Below are positions 25,987 to 34,463 of a stretch of DNA of 54,609 nucleotides, piece after piece (positions within the stretch are counted from its first letter, which is position 1; each line of letters begins with the position of its first letter). A program made the translations under genes and the position numbers. Source of the DNA: Phycisphaerales bacterium UBA5793. GTDB lineage: Bacteria > Planctomycetota > Phycisphaerae > Phycisphaerales > UBA5793. A model generated the notes under the pieces. It was not told the origin of the DNA and ran no database searches. It saw only the letters and a program-made list of their open reading frames with translations. Location of the stretch: NCBI GenBank assembly GCA_002418285.1, contig DIDT01000013.1:1-54609 (forward strand), in the 5' to 3' direction.

Positions 25987-27384
25987 ATGAATGCGAACCA
26001 CATCACTCGCCGCGAATTCGTTCGTTCCACCGCTGCCGCGGGTGCGGCATTGTATGGCGCGCCGAGCTTGGCCTCGATGATGTCCGGTCGGTCCTTCCTG
26101 AGGGACACCCGGCTGCGCGTGCTGTCGATCGGCGTGATCGGAACGATCGGCGGGACGGATCGCAAGAACATCGCCTCGCATCCTCAGGCGGACATCGTCG
26201 GCCTGTGCGATGTCGATTCGAACTTCCTGGCCAAGGCCGCCGAAGAACATCCCGATGCCTTCACGTGCGCCGACTATCGCGAAGCTTTTGACAAGCACGG
26301 CGACAAGTTCGATGCGGTGATCGTCGCGACGCCCGACCACTCGCACTGCGCGATCATGACGCTGGCGCTGTCGCGCGGCAAACATGTGTACGGCCAGAAG
26401 CCGCTCGTGCATGAACTCGAAGAGTTGGAGTTCCTCAGCCAGGCGATTCGCAAGCGACCTGATCTTGTGACGCAGACGGGGGCCCAGCGCATCGAGTCGC
26501 AGGCTCGACGGGCTGCGGTGGACATTCTCAAGAGCGGCGGGCTGGGCAAAGTCATCGAGGCGCACGTCGTGTTCGGAGGCGGCGCGCTGGGCGGCGGGTA
26601 CTACTTCGCGGACGGCAAGCTGGGCGAGCCCTGCGATCCTCCTGCCGGATTCAACTATGACCTCTGGCTCAACGGCGCACAGGAAGAGCCCTGTCGGCCC
26701 AACATGGTGCAGCGGCAGTGGCGCAGCTGGTGGAGGTTCGGCGGCGGGCAGATTGCCGACTGGGTCGTGCACCTCACCGACGTGCTGTTCTACGCGTTCC
26801 CCGAGTTGCAGAGCCCGGCGCAGGTGTGCTCGCGCACGCCGTCGCGCGACCTGTCGTACTTCCATGCCGACCGCGTGCTTTCGACGCTGACGTACAACGT
26901 GAGCGGCGACAAGTTCGCCAACAGCACGTGCAACTTCTACTTCTACGACACGGGCCTCAAGCCCGACCGCGCACAACTCGGCATAGGCGAAGGGGAGTGG
27001 CCCGACGGGATCATGACCATTGTCGTGTGTGAAGGCGGCACGATGGTGCTGGCACCGAGCGGCCCGATCGAGATCTGGCGCGAGGGGCAGAAGACGGACG
27101 GTCTGCAGTGGCCCGGCCTGCCGACCTACGAGTCGTTCAGCCACTGGCACGCCTGGGTGGACAAGGCTCTGGGCAAGGACACGCCGAACCGCTGGGCTCC
27201 GTTCGAAGCAGGCCTGCGCTGCACTGAGCCGGGCCTGCTGGCAGTGAAGGCGTGCAAGTATCCGGGGCAGGTGCTCAACTGGGATCGTGCGAAGCTGGCG
27301 TTTACCAACCACGCGCTGGCGACCTCAACGATTGTGCGACGTGCGTACCGCAAGGGCTTTGAGCCGGTTCGTATGCGGGGATAA
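25987..27384 (+). CDS. Tat-exported Gfo/Idh/MocA family oxidoreductase
   Basis: A 465-residue NAD(P)-dependent oxidoreductase. The ATG at 25987 is set by AGGAGGA at 25974-25980, 6 nt upstream. A Tat-like signal (TRREFVRSTAAAGAALYGAPSLA) suggests export. A Rossmann domain follows: ADIVGLCDVDSNFLAKAAEEH, AVIVATPDHSHCAIMTLALSRGKHVYGQKPL. The usual EKP is QKP here, as in many planctomycete members. The C-terminal half carries the substrate-binding beta-sheet, with WRSWWRFGGGQIADWVVHLTD supplying probable D/H catalytic residues. Such proteins act on sugars or sugar-derived compounds. The substrate is unknown, and the gene is monocistronic. Confidence 0.9.
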   Translation: MNANHITRREFVRSTAAAGAALYGAPSLASMMSGRSFLRDTRLRVLSIGVIGTIGGTDRKNIASHPQADIVGLCDVDSNFLAKAAEEHPDAFTCADYREAFDKHGDKFDAVIVATPDHSHCAIMTLALSRGKHVYGQKPLVHELEELEFLSQAIRKRPDLVTQTGAQRIESQARRAAVDILKSGGLGKVIEAHVVFGGGALGGGYYFADGKLGEPCDPPAGFNYDLWLNGAQEEPCRPNMVQRQWRSWWRFGGGQIADWVVHLTDVLFYAFPELQSPAQVCSRTPSRDLSYFHADRVLSTLTYNVSGDKFANSTCNFYFYDTGLKPDRAQLGIGEGEWPDGIMTIVVCEGGTMVLAPSGPIEIWREGQKTDGLQWPGLPTYESFSHWHAWVDKALGKDTPNRWAPFEAGLRCTEPGLLAVKACKYPGQVLNWDRAKLAFTNHALATSTIVRRAYRKGFEPVRMRG

Positions 27385-27399
27385 CCACACGTGAGTACG

Positions 27400-27434
27400 C
27401 GCCCCGCGGTGGCGGTGGCGGTGGCGGTGGGGCG
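27400..27434. terminator. GC hairpin with GGCGGT tandem loop between convergent genes
   Basis: CGCCCC (27400-27405) can pair with GGGGCG (27429-27434) around four tandem GGCGGT-type hexamers. It lies between two convergent genes, so it may act as a transcription barrier. There is no U-tract. Confidence 0.35.
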
Positions 27435-27471
27435 TCTCATCGGCGGCGACTCGATGCGAGACGGCGACTGA

Positions 27472-28026
27472 TCAGTGTTCGGGCGAGAGTTCTGATTCGG
27501 GCACCGGAGGTTTGGCGATCAGTTCTTTGATCATCTTGCGCGTCTTCGCATCAGGCTTGAACGGCTCGCACATTTCGAGTGTGACATCCACGAGTTCTAC
27601 ATCGTCCCCGTGGTAGAGCACATCGCCGATGATCATCGACACATTGGCCTCCTTGGCGACTTCGGGCAAGTCGTCCTTGAGGAGCGCGAGCACTTCCGGA
27701 ATGGGCGCGCCGCTGAAGACCTGTTTGTGGATCCGGTCCTGCGTGGCGATCGCCTGAGTTTCGAGTTCGTGCATGCGGTCTTCGTTCCCGGCGGCCTTGG
27801 CTTCGCCGTGTGCCGTGGTCAGTTCATTGACCCTGGCGAGCATGCAATCAGCGCGCTTTGAGCGGCCATAGGCCAGCGCTACGCCGCGCGAGTCGAAAGT
27901 GCCGACGCGCGTTCTGGCTGTGGTTGTTGCGGCAGTGCCGGCGGACGGTGACTGCGGCGTCGCTGATCCCAGCCCGATGAGACAGGCCGCGGCGCAGCAG
28001 CAGATGATGGTCAGTGGCGATTTCAT
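27472..28026 (-). CDS. small secreted protein with helical body, unknown function
   Basis: A 184-residue protein. The ATG at 28024-28026 is supported by AGGAGG 8 nt upstream. The signal peptide (MKSPLTIICCCAAACLIGLGSA) is followed by a Thr/Ala-rich linker. A helical region comes next (VNELTTAHGEAKAAGNEDRMHELETQ), then an alpha/beta segment (VLALLKDDLPEVAKEANVSMIIGDVLYHGDDVELVDVT). The C-terminus is Pro/Glu-rich. The DSRGVALAYGRSKR start and the coiled middle are loosely OmpH/Skp-like, but no family assignment is made. It is the third gene after the XRE regulator and membrane protein (55-nt gap). Confidence 0.65.
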   Translation of the reverse strand: MKSPLTIICCCAAACLIGLGSATPQSPSAGTAATTTARTRVGTFDSRGVALAYGRSKRADCMLARVNELTTAHGEAKAAGNEDRMHELETQAIATQDRIHKQVFSGAPIPEVLALLKDDLPEVAKEANVSMIIGDVLYHGDDVELVDVTLEMCEPFKPDAKTRKMIKELIAKPPVPESELSPEH

Positions 28027-28081
28027 GGTGTTTCCTCCTGTATGGCGGCCGACGACGCGCCGGCCGCATGTTGATGTTGAC

Positions 28082-28834
28082 TCAATCAGGCAAGACGTCG
28101 TCCTCGGAATCGTCGTCATTCTCGCCTCGACCGGCGGTGAGCAGTGCAACGCCGCTGGCCAGAAGCGGGCCAAGGAAGAGCAGCATGGCGCCGTCATCGA
28201 CCAGCGAAGTCAGATCTCCGGTCCGCGACAGGCGCGGCACTTCAAAGAGCACGAAGAAGCCGATGGACGCCACGACGAGCAGCACGCCGGACAATCGCGG
28301 CCTGCGCGTCGCCATCCAACCCAGCGCGAAGAACGGTGCGGCCAGAAGCGGATGCAACAGCAGCGCTGCCCAACCGGTCCACTCGGGGCCTGTGTTACTG
28401 ATGATTGCGAAGGCGAGCCACACAGCGCCAAAGGCATAAAGCGTTCGAGCGGCGGTGCGCGGCGCGCCCCAGTAGGAGAGAAGTGAACTGAAGAACCAGG
28501 TGAACCAGAGCAGAGCGAGCAGGAAACTCGCAAGCCGCTCCGGATGATCGAACGCGCCCCCGGATCGGATAAACGCGACAAACACAAACGCCGCACACGC
28601 CGTGACCAGGAACGCGAGGTAGCCGGCCCGGTGGTCGGCGCGTCGTTGAAACTCGTCGCGGTCAGTGAGCCAGCCGATCTCGCGAAGCAAGCCCGGCCCG
28701 AGCGTGCCGGCTGCGGTCAGCAGGAAGAACCACCAACTGATTCCCGTGAGCAGGAAACCGGCGATCACCATGGCCCCTGCGATCATCGTCGTCGCCGAGA
28801 GGGGCCATCGCTTTGGGCGTTTCGGATCAATCAT
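28082..28834 (-). CDS. polytopic membrane protein, unknown function
   Basis: A 250-residue protein with about seven hydrophobic helices. The first pair (MIAGAMVIAGFLLTGISWWFF) is followed by a polar loop (REIGWLTDRDEFQRRADHRAGY), and the tail is acidic (GRGENDDDSEDDVLPD). The start overlaps the upstream XRE gene stop by 8 nt, implying translational coupling. An XRE repressor plus a small membrane protein is a recurring pair in bacteria, but the function here is unknown. Confidence 0.75.
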   Translation of the reverse strand: MIDPKRPKRWPLSATTMIAGAMVIAGFLLTGISWWFFLLTAAGTLGPGLLREIGWLTDRDEFQRRADHRAGYLAFLVTACAAFVFVAFIRSGGAFDHPERLASFLLALLWFTWFFSSLLSYWGAPRTAARTLYAFGAVWLAFAIISNTGPEWTGWAALLLHPLLAAPFFALGWMATRRPRLSGVLLVVASIGFFVLFEVPRLSRTGDLTSLVDDGAMLLFLGPLLASGVALLTAGRGENDDDSEDDVLPD

Positions 28835-29054
28835 GGCCGTCTCCCTCCTTCAAGCGGAAGAGCGTCTCCACCGCCACTCCAAATACCTCGGCCAAGGCCA
28901 GGGCCAGCGCGACTGAGGGGGTGTACTTGCCCTTCTCGATGCTGAGGATCGTCTGGCGAGTGACTCCCACCCGGTCGGCCAGATCTTCCTGTGTCAGCCC
29001 GCTCAGCACCCGATGCTGCCGAACCACGTTCTGGATGTCATGGCGAGGCTTCAT
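28827..29054 (-). CDS. XRE-family helix-turn-helix regulator
   Basis: A 75-residue DNA-binding protein consisting of one Cro/C1-type HTH. The key stretch is VLSGLTQEDLADRVGVTRQTILSIEKGKYTPSVALALALAEVFG, which contains the Gln and Thr contacts of the recognition helix. The ATG at 29052-29054 starts only 7 nt after a -10 hexamer with no Shine-Dalgarno, so the mRNA is probably leaderless. It heads a three-gene operon and probably represses itself through the overlapping direct repeats upstream. Confidence 0.9.
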   Translation of the reverse strand: MKPRHDIQNVVRQHRVLSGLTQEDLADRVGVTRQTILSIEKGKYTPSVALALALAEVFGVAVETLFRLKEGDGHD

Positions 29055-29061
29055 CTCACTA

Positions 29062-29097
29062 AGTGTACAGTTTATTCGACATTGTGTCAAGTTTATT
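29062..29097 (-). promoter_or_regulatory. sigma70 promoter with overlapping operator for the XRE operon
   Basis: On the minus strand: TTGACA (29090-29085), a 17-nt spacer and TACACT (29067-29062), with the ATG 7 nt further on. Two direct copies of AGTTTATT (29069-29076 and 29090-29097 on the plus strand) are spaced 21 bp apart, two helical turns. They overlap both promoter boxes, which suits autorepression by the XRE protein. Confidence 0.7.
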
Positions 29098-29284
29098 GTA
29101 TGTTGTTTGGCGGGAATGGATGTTTTTGTTGCATCGAAGGAGGATGGCGTCCCCAAATCGGCTGAGTCTGTGAAGGAGGTTTCGGACGGCAACACGGGAT
29201 GGTCGACGCAGCGCGAGCCAGGAGCTGATGCGCCGCGGGATGGCCCCATTGACCTCTCCGCCGCGTGGCGCTACGAGTGAGATC

Positions 29285-30748
29285 ATGATGAATGGACACG
29301 CCATCAGTCCGTCGCGTGCAGTAGTGTGGGCGCTACAGGTGGCGCTGAGTCTCTCGACGTGCGGCGCATTGGCGCCACCCGGTCTGGCTCAGCAGTCGCC
29401 TGATCCGAGCGTTCCGGTGCGCGTGGACGAGCGAGTCGAACTCATGTCGATCGTGTTTCGACTCGCCGGCGCCGGGGAGTACACCATGGCGCCGGGCTTG
29501 GCATCGTATGTGAAAGAGGTCGATGCGCACTTTGGACCGTTCAAAGACCACGCCGCAATCAAACTGGCCGCACGTTTGCGGGCGGAGCGAGGCATCGGTT
29601 TCGACGCCGTAGCTTCCTATGCAGTCCACCTCCGTGGCGGGCCGCAACTTGAGCCGAAGATTCCGTTCGATGATCCGAAGTCCGATCTGGAATCGCGCTG
29701 GTCACCTGAGGCGGCGGCTGAATTCCTGACAGCGCTGCAGCAGTTCGCGGATGACACGAAGGCATTCGAATTCTTTGAAGATCATCGCGAATTCTATGTG
29801 GCCGCGGCGCAACGGCTCGAAACGGAGATCGCGCGTCGGCCATACCGCCAATGGCTGGACGGCTTTTTCGGCGGCTCGGCCGAGGCGGAGTTCACTGGTA
29901 TCGTCGGCCTGCTCAATGGGGGCGGAAACTATGGCATGAAAGTTGTCCATCCAGACGGCCGGCTGGAGATTCTGCCCATCATCGGCGCAAGCCGTTTTGA
30001 TGCTGCAGGCCTGCCGATCTTCAACTCCAATGACGCAGGCACGGTGGCCCACGAGTTCTGCCATTCATTCTGCAATCCACTGGTGGATCGATTTGCAGAC
30101 CAGCTGGTGCCCGCCGGGGACAAGATCTTCCCCTTCCGGGAAACGTTGATGCGTCCGCAGGCCTATTCGGGCGGTCGGACCATGCTGTATGAGTCCTTGG
30201 TTCGGGCATGCACACACCGGTTTCTCTGCGCGCACGGCAATGAGCGGGAGGCGGCCGGGGATCTTCAGCAGGAGGTGAGTCGCGGCTTCCTCTGGACGCC
30301 TGCACTCTCAGCACTGCTGCACGAGTATGAGACGTCGCGTGACAAGTACCCGACGCTCGAGTCGTTCATGCCGCGCATCGTCGAGTTCTTCGACAAACTC
30401 GCCGGGACCATTGAAGAGCGGGTTGCCCAGTTGCCGCACGTCGTGCGGATGACACCACCCAACGGCGCGGTAGACGTCGATCCAGCACTGGCACAAATCA
30501 CCATCGAGTTTGATCGACCCATGAAGCCCGGCGGACGGGCGATCGTCGGTCGTCCGACGGACACGCCTCCAACGGCCGGTACGCCGCACTTCGCGGACGG
30601 CGATCAGGTCTTCTTGTTGCCGGTACGGCTGATTCCGGGGAAGACGTACAAGTTTTCGCTCAACAGCATCAACTTCAGCGGATTTGTAAGTGCTGATGGG
30701 CTTCCCCTCGATCCGGTGGCGGTCACGTTTTCGACGGCTGAGCCGTAG
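29285..30748 (+). CDS. secreted DUF4932-type putative metalloprotease with Ig-like domain
   Basis: A 487-residue exported protein counted from ATG 29285 (another ATG is the next codon). A signal peptide (about 1-36, ending PGLAQ) is followed by a helical region. The DUF4932-like core is IVGLLNGGGNYGMKVVHPDG, then TVAHEFCHSFCNPLVDRF. The HExxH (His256-Glu257-His260) makes a zinc peptidase role likely. The C-terminal 100 residues read as an SbsA/Big_5 Ig-like domain (PPNGAVDVDPALAQITIEFDRPMKPG). It is transcribed alone after a divergent spacer with the XRE operon. The substrate is unknown. Confidence 0.82.
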   Translation: MMNGHAISPSRAVVWALQVALSLSTCGALAPPGLAQQSPDPSVPVRVDERVELMSIVFRLAGAGEYTMAPGLASYVKEVDAHFGPFKDHAAIKLAARLRAERGIGFDAVASYAVHLRGGPQLEPKIPFDDPKSDLESRWSPEAAAEFLTALQQFADDTKAFEFFEDHREFYVAAAQRLETEIARRPYRQWLDGFFGGSAEAEFTGIVGLLNGGGNYGMKVVHPDGRLEILPIIGASRFDAAGLPIFNSNDAGTVAHEFCHSFCNPLVDRFADQLVPAGDKIFPFRETLMRPQAYSGGRTMLYESLVRACTHRFLCAHGNEREAAGDLQQEVSRGFLWTPALSALLHEYETSRDKYPTLESFMPRIVEFFDKLAGTIEERVAQLPHVVRMTPPNGAVDVDPALAQITIEFDRPMKPGGRAIVGRPTDTPPTAGTPHFADGDQVFLLPVRLIPGKTYKFSLNSINFSGFVSADGLPLDPVAVTFSTAEP

Positions 30749-30913
30749 CCGGCAACCTCAACCCACACTTCGTGCACGAATCGCCCTGGCTCTCCACCCT
30801 TGCGCGAAAGCTGTCGCAGAAACGCAAGGAAGTGCGCCATGACTCCGGATGGAAGATAGGATTGCAAAAGTGGTTGTACCGGTCATGGATATGCGGCTGT
30901 CCTGGAGATCTGG

Positions 30914-32155
30914 ATGAAGTTTGCAAACGTGTTCATGTCGATCGTGGTTGGTTCGGCGTTGATCGCGGCGGCGATGATCGTCAATTCATTTCGACCGGCG
31001 GCTGTGACGCAGCAGCCCACCCCGGCGTTTGTCCGCGCCACGGGGAAGTGCGCCGAATGCCACAGCAAGACGCAGTACTCCATTGTCCATGAGTTTGAGT
31101 TGAGCGTGCACGCCTCCAAAAGCGTCACGTGCCTGGACTGCCACAGCGAGCGGGAAGGACAGACAGGGCAGGAGCACTACGGCTTCACCATCAACCCGCA
31201 TGTCACGGCGGCAAATTGCCGAGCCTGCCATGAGCAGGAGTACCAGCAGTTCCTCCGCAGTCGGCATGCGGCACCCGCCTGGGCGGCGGTGGCGGGGAAG
31301 GACGACTTTTCGGTCGAACAGATCGCGTTCAGCGAGCGATTCCAGCCGGGCGGGACCGATCGTGCGGCCAACGGCCTGGCCCTGATCGAGGGGTCCTCGG
31401 CGATCGCTTCAGGATGCGCTTCGTGCCACACAATCGGCAAGCCGAATCCGGACGGAACGATCGGTACCTGCACGGCGTGCCACACTCGCCACACGTCGTC
31501 CGTCGAGGTCGCGCGGCTTCCTTCCACGTGCGGCCAATGCCACATGGGCCCGGATCACTCCCAACTCGAGATCTACTCCGAGTCCAAGCACGGCGTGATG
31601 TTCGAGGCGCAGCACGACCAGCTCAACCTCGCTGCATCGCCCAAGTCGCTTACCACCAAGGACATGTTCATCCCGACGTGCGCGACGTGCCACATGAGCG
31701 GGATCAACGGCTTGGCGGTTACTCACGAGCCTTCCGAACGCCTCTCGTACTACCTCTTTGCGGAGATCACCAAGGAGCGGCCGAACTTCGCCCGCGCGCA
31801 GGCCAACATGCAGGCAGTGTGCCTGAACTGCCACACCCAGCCGCTGGTTGACCGCGTCTACAGCCAGGGCGCGGCGGTGGTGCAGACGACCAACGAGAAG
31901 ATTGCCGCAGTGAAAGCGATCATGGATACGCTTCGCGCCGACGGCATTCTCACGGGCGCTTCGTTCGCGACGCCAATCGAGTTCGACTACTTCGACCTCT
32001 GGCACTACTACGGGCGCACGGCCAAGCACGGCGCATTCATGGGCGGAGCGGACTTCGTCCAGTGGCACGGCAACTATCCGATCCTCAAACACAGCGTGGA
32101 GATTGAACACGAGGCACAGCAACTACGGAGCGAGCATGCAGCCCCGGAGAACTAG
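30914..32155 (+). CDS. octaheme c-type cytochrome (hydroxylamine oxidoreductase-like)
   Basis: A 413-residue exported cytochrome with eight CxxCH haem motifs. They begin at residues 46, 73, 102, 168, 186, 206, 256 and 303 (CAECH, CLDCH, CRACH, CASCH, CTACH, CGQCH, CATCH, CLNCH). The N-terminus is a signal anchor. After the last haem, WHYYGRTAKHGAFMGG and ADFVQWHGNYPI resemble the C-terminal part of HAO-family octahaem proteins. The residue I would expect to be the haem-crosslinking Tyr appears to be Phe381, which suggests a reductase rather than hydroxylamine oxidation (inference). GGAG at 30904-30907 supports the start. It is shorter than HAO (about 540). It overlaps the next gene by 20 nt. 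Confidence 0.85.
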   Translation: MKFANVFMSIVVGSALIAAAMIVNSFRPAAVTQQPTPAFVRATGKCAECHSKTQYSIVHEFELSVHASKSVTCLDCHSEREGQTGQEHYGFTINPHVTAANCRACHEQEYQQFLRSRHAAPAWAAVAGKDDFSVEQIAFSERFQPGGTDRAANGLALIEGSSAIASGCASCHTIGKPNPDGTIGTCTACHTRHTSSVEVARLPSTCGQCHMGPDHSQLEIYSESKHGVMFEAQHDQLNLAASPKSLTTKDMFIPTCATCHMSGINGLAVTHEPSERLSYYLFAEITKERPNFARAQANMQAVCLNCHTQPLVDRVYSQGAAVVQTTNEKIAAVKAIMDTLRADGILTGASFATPIEFDYFDLWHYYGRTAKHGAFMGGADFVQWHGNYPILKHSVEIEHEAQQLRSEHAAPEN

Positions 32156-32954
32156 CCTCTGGCGCGACTATCGACTGTGGATCGAACTGTTTGCACTGCT
32201 CAACATCACAGGGCTTGCGGCGGACATCTATCTGGCGCACAGCATGAACTTCTTCCGAGAACATGCGGAATACGCCCCGCTGTGGCTCTCGCTGGGCGCG
32301 CCGGCGCTGCTGCTGCCCGCGCTGTGGTGCTACTTCCGCGGACGCATGGGCGCCTGGTCTGTGCTGGGTCACATCATTGGGTGGCTCTGCATCTTCGTCG
32401 GGATCTCGGGGGTGATGTTCCACCTGCGAAGTTCGTTCTTCGAAGCCCGCACGCTCGCCAGCCTGGTTTACTCCGCGCCCTTTGCCGCGCCCCTTGCGTA
32501 CACGGGACTGGGGCTGCTGCTGGTGATGAATCGCATGGTCAAGCCGGACGATCCTGACTGGCCCAAGTGGGTGCTGCTGCTGGCCCTGGGCGGCTATGTA
32601 GGCAACTTCATCTTCAGCATTACCGACCATGCGCAGAACGGATTCTTCTATCGCGTTGAGTGGACTGCTGTTGTCGCCGGGGCGTTCGGAGTGTCTTTTC
32701 TGTTCACGCCATTTGTCAAGCGCTTCAATCGCATTGACATTCTGCTGTGCGCTCTGGTGATGTTCGCGGGCGCGGTGGTCGGCTTCGTTGGCCTGTACTT
32801 TCACGCGGCGGCGGACATGGCGGCCAACGACACGTCCTGGCTCAGCAGCATCATCTATGGCGCGCCGATCTTCGCCCCGCTGCTGTTCGTCGACATGGCC
32901 ATTCTCGCGCTCATCGGCCTGGTGGCGCTGTGGTCCCAGACGCAGCCGACATGA
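32136..32954 (+). CDS. polytopic membrane partner of the octaheme cytochrome
   Basis: A 272-residue integral membrane protein with about eight hydrophobic helices. The ATG at 32136 has GGAG 5 nt upstream, and the start lies inside the end of the cytochrome gene, so the two are translationally linked. Several helices carry histidines that could bind haem or quinone (YLAHSMNFFREHAEY, GVMFHLRSSFF, ITDHAQNGFF, LYFHAAADM). A quinol-oxidising or haem b membrane anchor feeding the octahaem protein is plausible but not shown. It is not recognised as a named family. Confidence 0.7.
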   Translation: MQPRRTSLWRDYRLWIELFALLNITGLAADIYLAHSMNFFREHAEYAPLWLSLGAPALLLPALWCYFRGRMGAWSVLGHIIGWLCIFVGISGVMFHLRSSFFEARTLASLVYSAPFAAPLAYTGLGLLLVMNRMVKPDDPDWPKWVLLLALGGYVGNFIFSITDHAQNGFFYRVEWTAVVAGAFGVSFLFTPFVKRFNRIDILLCALVMFAGAVVGFVGLYFHAAADMAANDTSWLSSIIYGAPIFAPLLFVDMAILALIGLVALWSQTQPT

Positions 32955-32983
32955 GTCCTCCGCCATCCCAGGAGCCGTGCTCG

Positions 32984-33024
32984 CCGCTGGTGCAACGCGG
33001 TTTGACGACGCGTTGCACCAGCGG
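32984..33024. terminator. 16-bp perfect hairpin between convergent genes
   Basis: CCGCTGGTGCAACGCG (32984-32999) pairs perfectly with 33009-33024 around the loop GTTTGACGA. It lies between the convergent membrane-partner and asnA genes, 30 nt after one stop and 25 nt before the other. There is no U-run on either side, so it may work as a bidirectional barrier or Rho-aided terminator. Confidence 0.65.
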
Positions 33025-33048
33025 TCATCGACCTCGATGCGCGGCTTG

Positions 33049-34191
33049 CTATTCGAGCACGCGGATGTTGCGTGCAGCGCAGATTTCCTTGAGCTGCTTG
33101 GGCCAGACGGAGACGGTGACTTCGCCGAGGTGGGCCGTGCGAAGCAGGTACATGTAGGTGCGGGCCTGGCCGATACCGCCGCCGATCGAAAGCGGAATCT
33201 GGTCGTTCAGAATGGCCTGGTGATACGGCAGCTTGAGGAAGTCGTTCTGGCCGGACAGATCCAGTTGCACCTTGAGGGTGTCCTTGGTGACGCGAATACC
33301 CATTGAGGTGAGTTCATGGCGTCGCTTGGTCACGGGATTCCACACGAGGATGTCGCCGTTAAGGCCGTGCATCTTCTTGCCGTTCTTCGTCACGGTCTCG
33401 GTGACCCAGTCGTCGTAGTCGGCAGCGCGCATCTCGTGCGGGTAGCCGTCAGCCAGAGGCCAGCCGATGCCAATGATGAACACGGCGGGCGACACGTCGC
33501 GCAGCAATGCGGTTTCGCGCTGCTTGCGTGGCAGATCCGGATACCGATCGAGGAGTTCTTCCGCGTGGATGAACATGAGTTCATCAGGAGGGTTGGGGTA
33601 TTTGTTGGTGCGCAAGGCGGGGAACTCGTTGCGAACATGCTCGCCGGCGCCGCGAATCACCTTCCAGATGCGCTGGACGACATCCTTGAGGAAGTCCAGA
33701 TTGCGGTCCTTTTCGGTGATCGTGCGCTCCCAATCCCACTGATCGACGTAGCTGGAGTGATCATGGTCGAGGAAGTAGTCCTTGCGGACGGCGCGCATGT
33801 CGGTGCAGATGCCGCGCCCCGGCTTGCAATCAAACTGTTTCAGTGCCATTCGTTTCCACTTCGTCGCCGCCTGCACGACTTGGCCGTGGATGGGCTCGTT
33901 CAGCCCGAGGCCACAGTTGAAGTCGATGGGCGTGCGCGAGCCATCGCGATCGAGATAATCGTTGACGCCGCTGTCGCGATCGACAATGAGCGGCACCTGG
34001 ACCATCTGCAGGCCGAGTTCGGCGCAAAGATGTTCCTCGATGTAGTTCTTGGCTTCATACAAGGCAGCCATGCGCTCCAGCGGTTTCTGGAGAGGCGTGT
34101 AGTCCTTTGGCAGGATTTTGGCCACCTCCTCGTATGTGCTGATTCCCGGTCCAGCAAGATCGCCGACTTTGCTCGCATTCATCGTGGTCAT
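33049..34191 (-). CDS. asnA: aspartate--ammonia ligase (AsnA)
   Basis: A 380-residue cytoplasmic synthetase that makes asparagine from aspartate, ammonia and ATP via an aspartyl-adenylate. The class II aaRS-like fold is evident in ERMAALYEAKNYIEEHLCAEL, VPLIVDRDSGVNDYLD, KWKRMALKQF and VDQWDWERTI (149-158), the AsnA fingerprint. SIGGGIGQARTYMYLL near the C-terminus is motif 3. The ATG at 34189-34191 is supported by GGAGG 6 nt upstream. It is longer than E. coli AsnA (330) by N-terminal and internal extensions. It is transcribed alone. Confidence 0.9.
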   Translation of the reverse strand: MTTMNASKVGDLAGPGISTYEEVAKILPKDYTPLQKPLERMAALYEAKNYIEEHLCAELGLQMVQVPLIVDRDSGVNDYLDRDGSRTPIDFNCGLGLNEPIHGQVVQAATKWKRMALKQFDCKPGRGICTDMRAVRKDYFLDHDHSSYVDQWDWERTITEKDRNLDFLKDVVQRIWKVIRGAGEHVRNEFPALRTNKYPNPPDELMFIHAEELLDRYPDLPRKQRETALLRDVSPAVFIIGIGWPLADGYPHEMRAADYDDWVTETVTKNGKKMHGLNGDILVWNPVTKRRHELTSMGIRVTKDTLKVQLDLSGQNDFLKLPYHQAILNDQIPLSIGGGIGQARTYMYLLRTAHLGEVTVSVWPKQLKEICAARNIRVLE

Positions 34192-34463
34192 GGGGGTCCT
34201 CCGGTCTGGTTTCTGAGTGACATGGACTGTCAAAAGAAACCTACTCACAATCGCATCAAATCCGCTCCCCGAATCTCACCCCGTTCTCTCACGGCGAGCG
34301 GTGTCCGCCGGTCTTTCCAAGGCGATCGGCAGCTGATGTGTGTCAGATCCGCGCCGACACTACCATGACTGAGAGAAGTACGCCGCCGGCCGTCTGCCGC
34401 CCGAGGAGCGGCGGAAGGACCTAGAGACCCGACTGAAAGACTCGGGGAAGGGATGCGCAGACC

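Noticed and set aside
27408..27432. GGCGGT hexamer run as a coding repeat
   Set aside because: It lies between convergent stop codons in the loop of a GC hairpin and is not part of a supported gene.
30914..32155. True hydroxylamine oxidoreductase of ammonia oxidation
   Set aside because: The crosslinking Tyr appears replaced by Phe, the protein is short, and no cytochrome c554/cM552 or amo genes are present.
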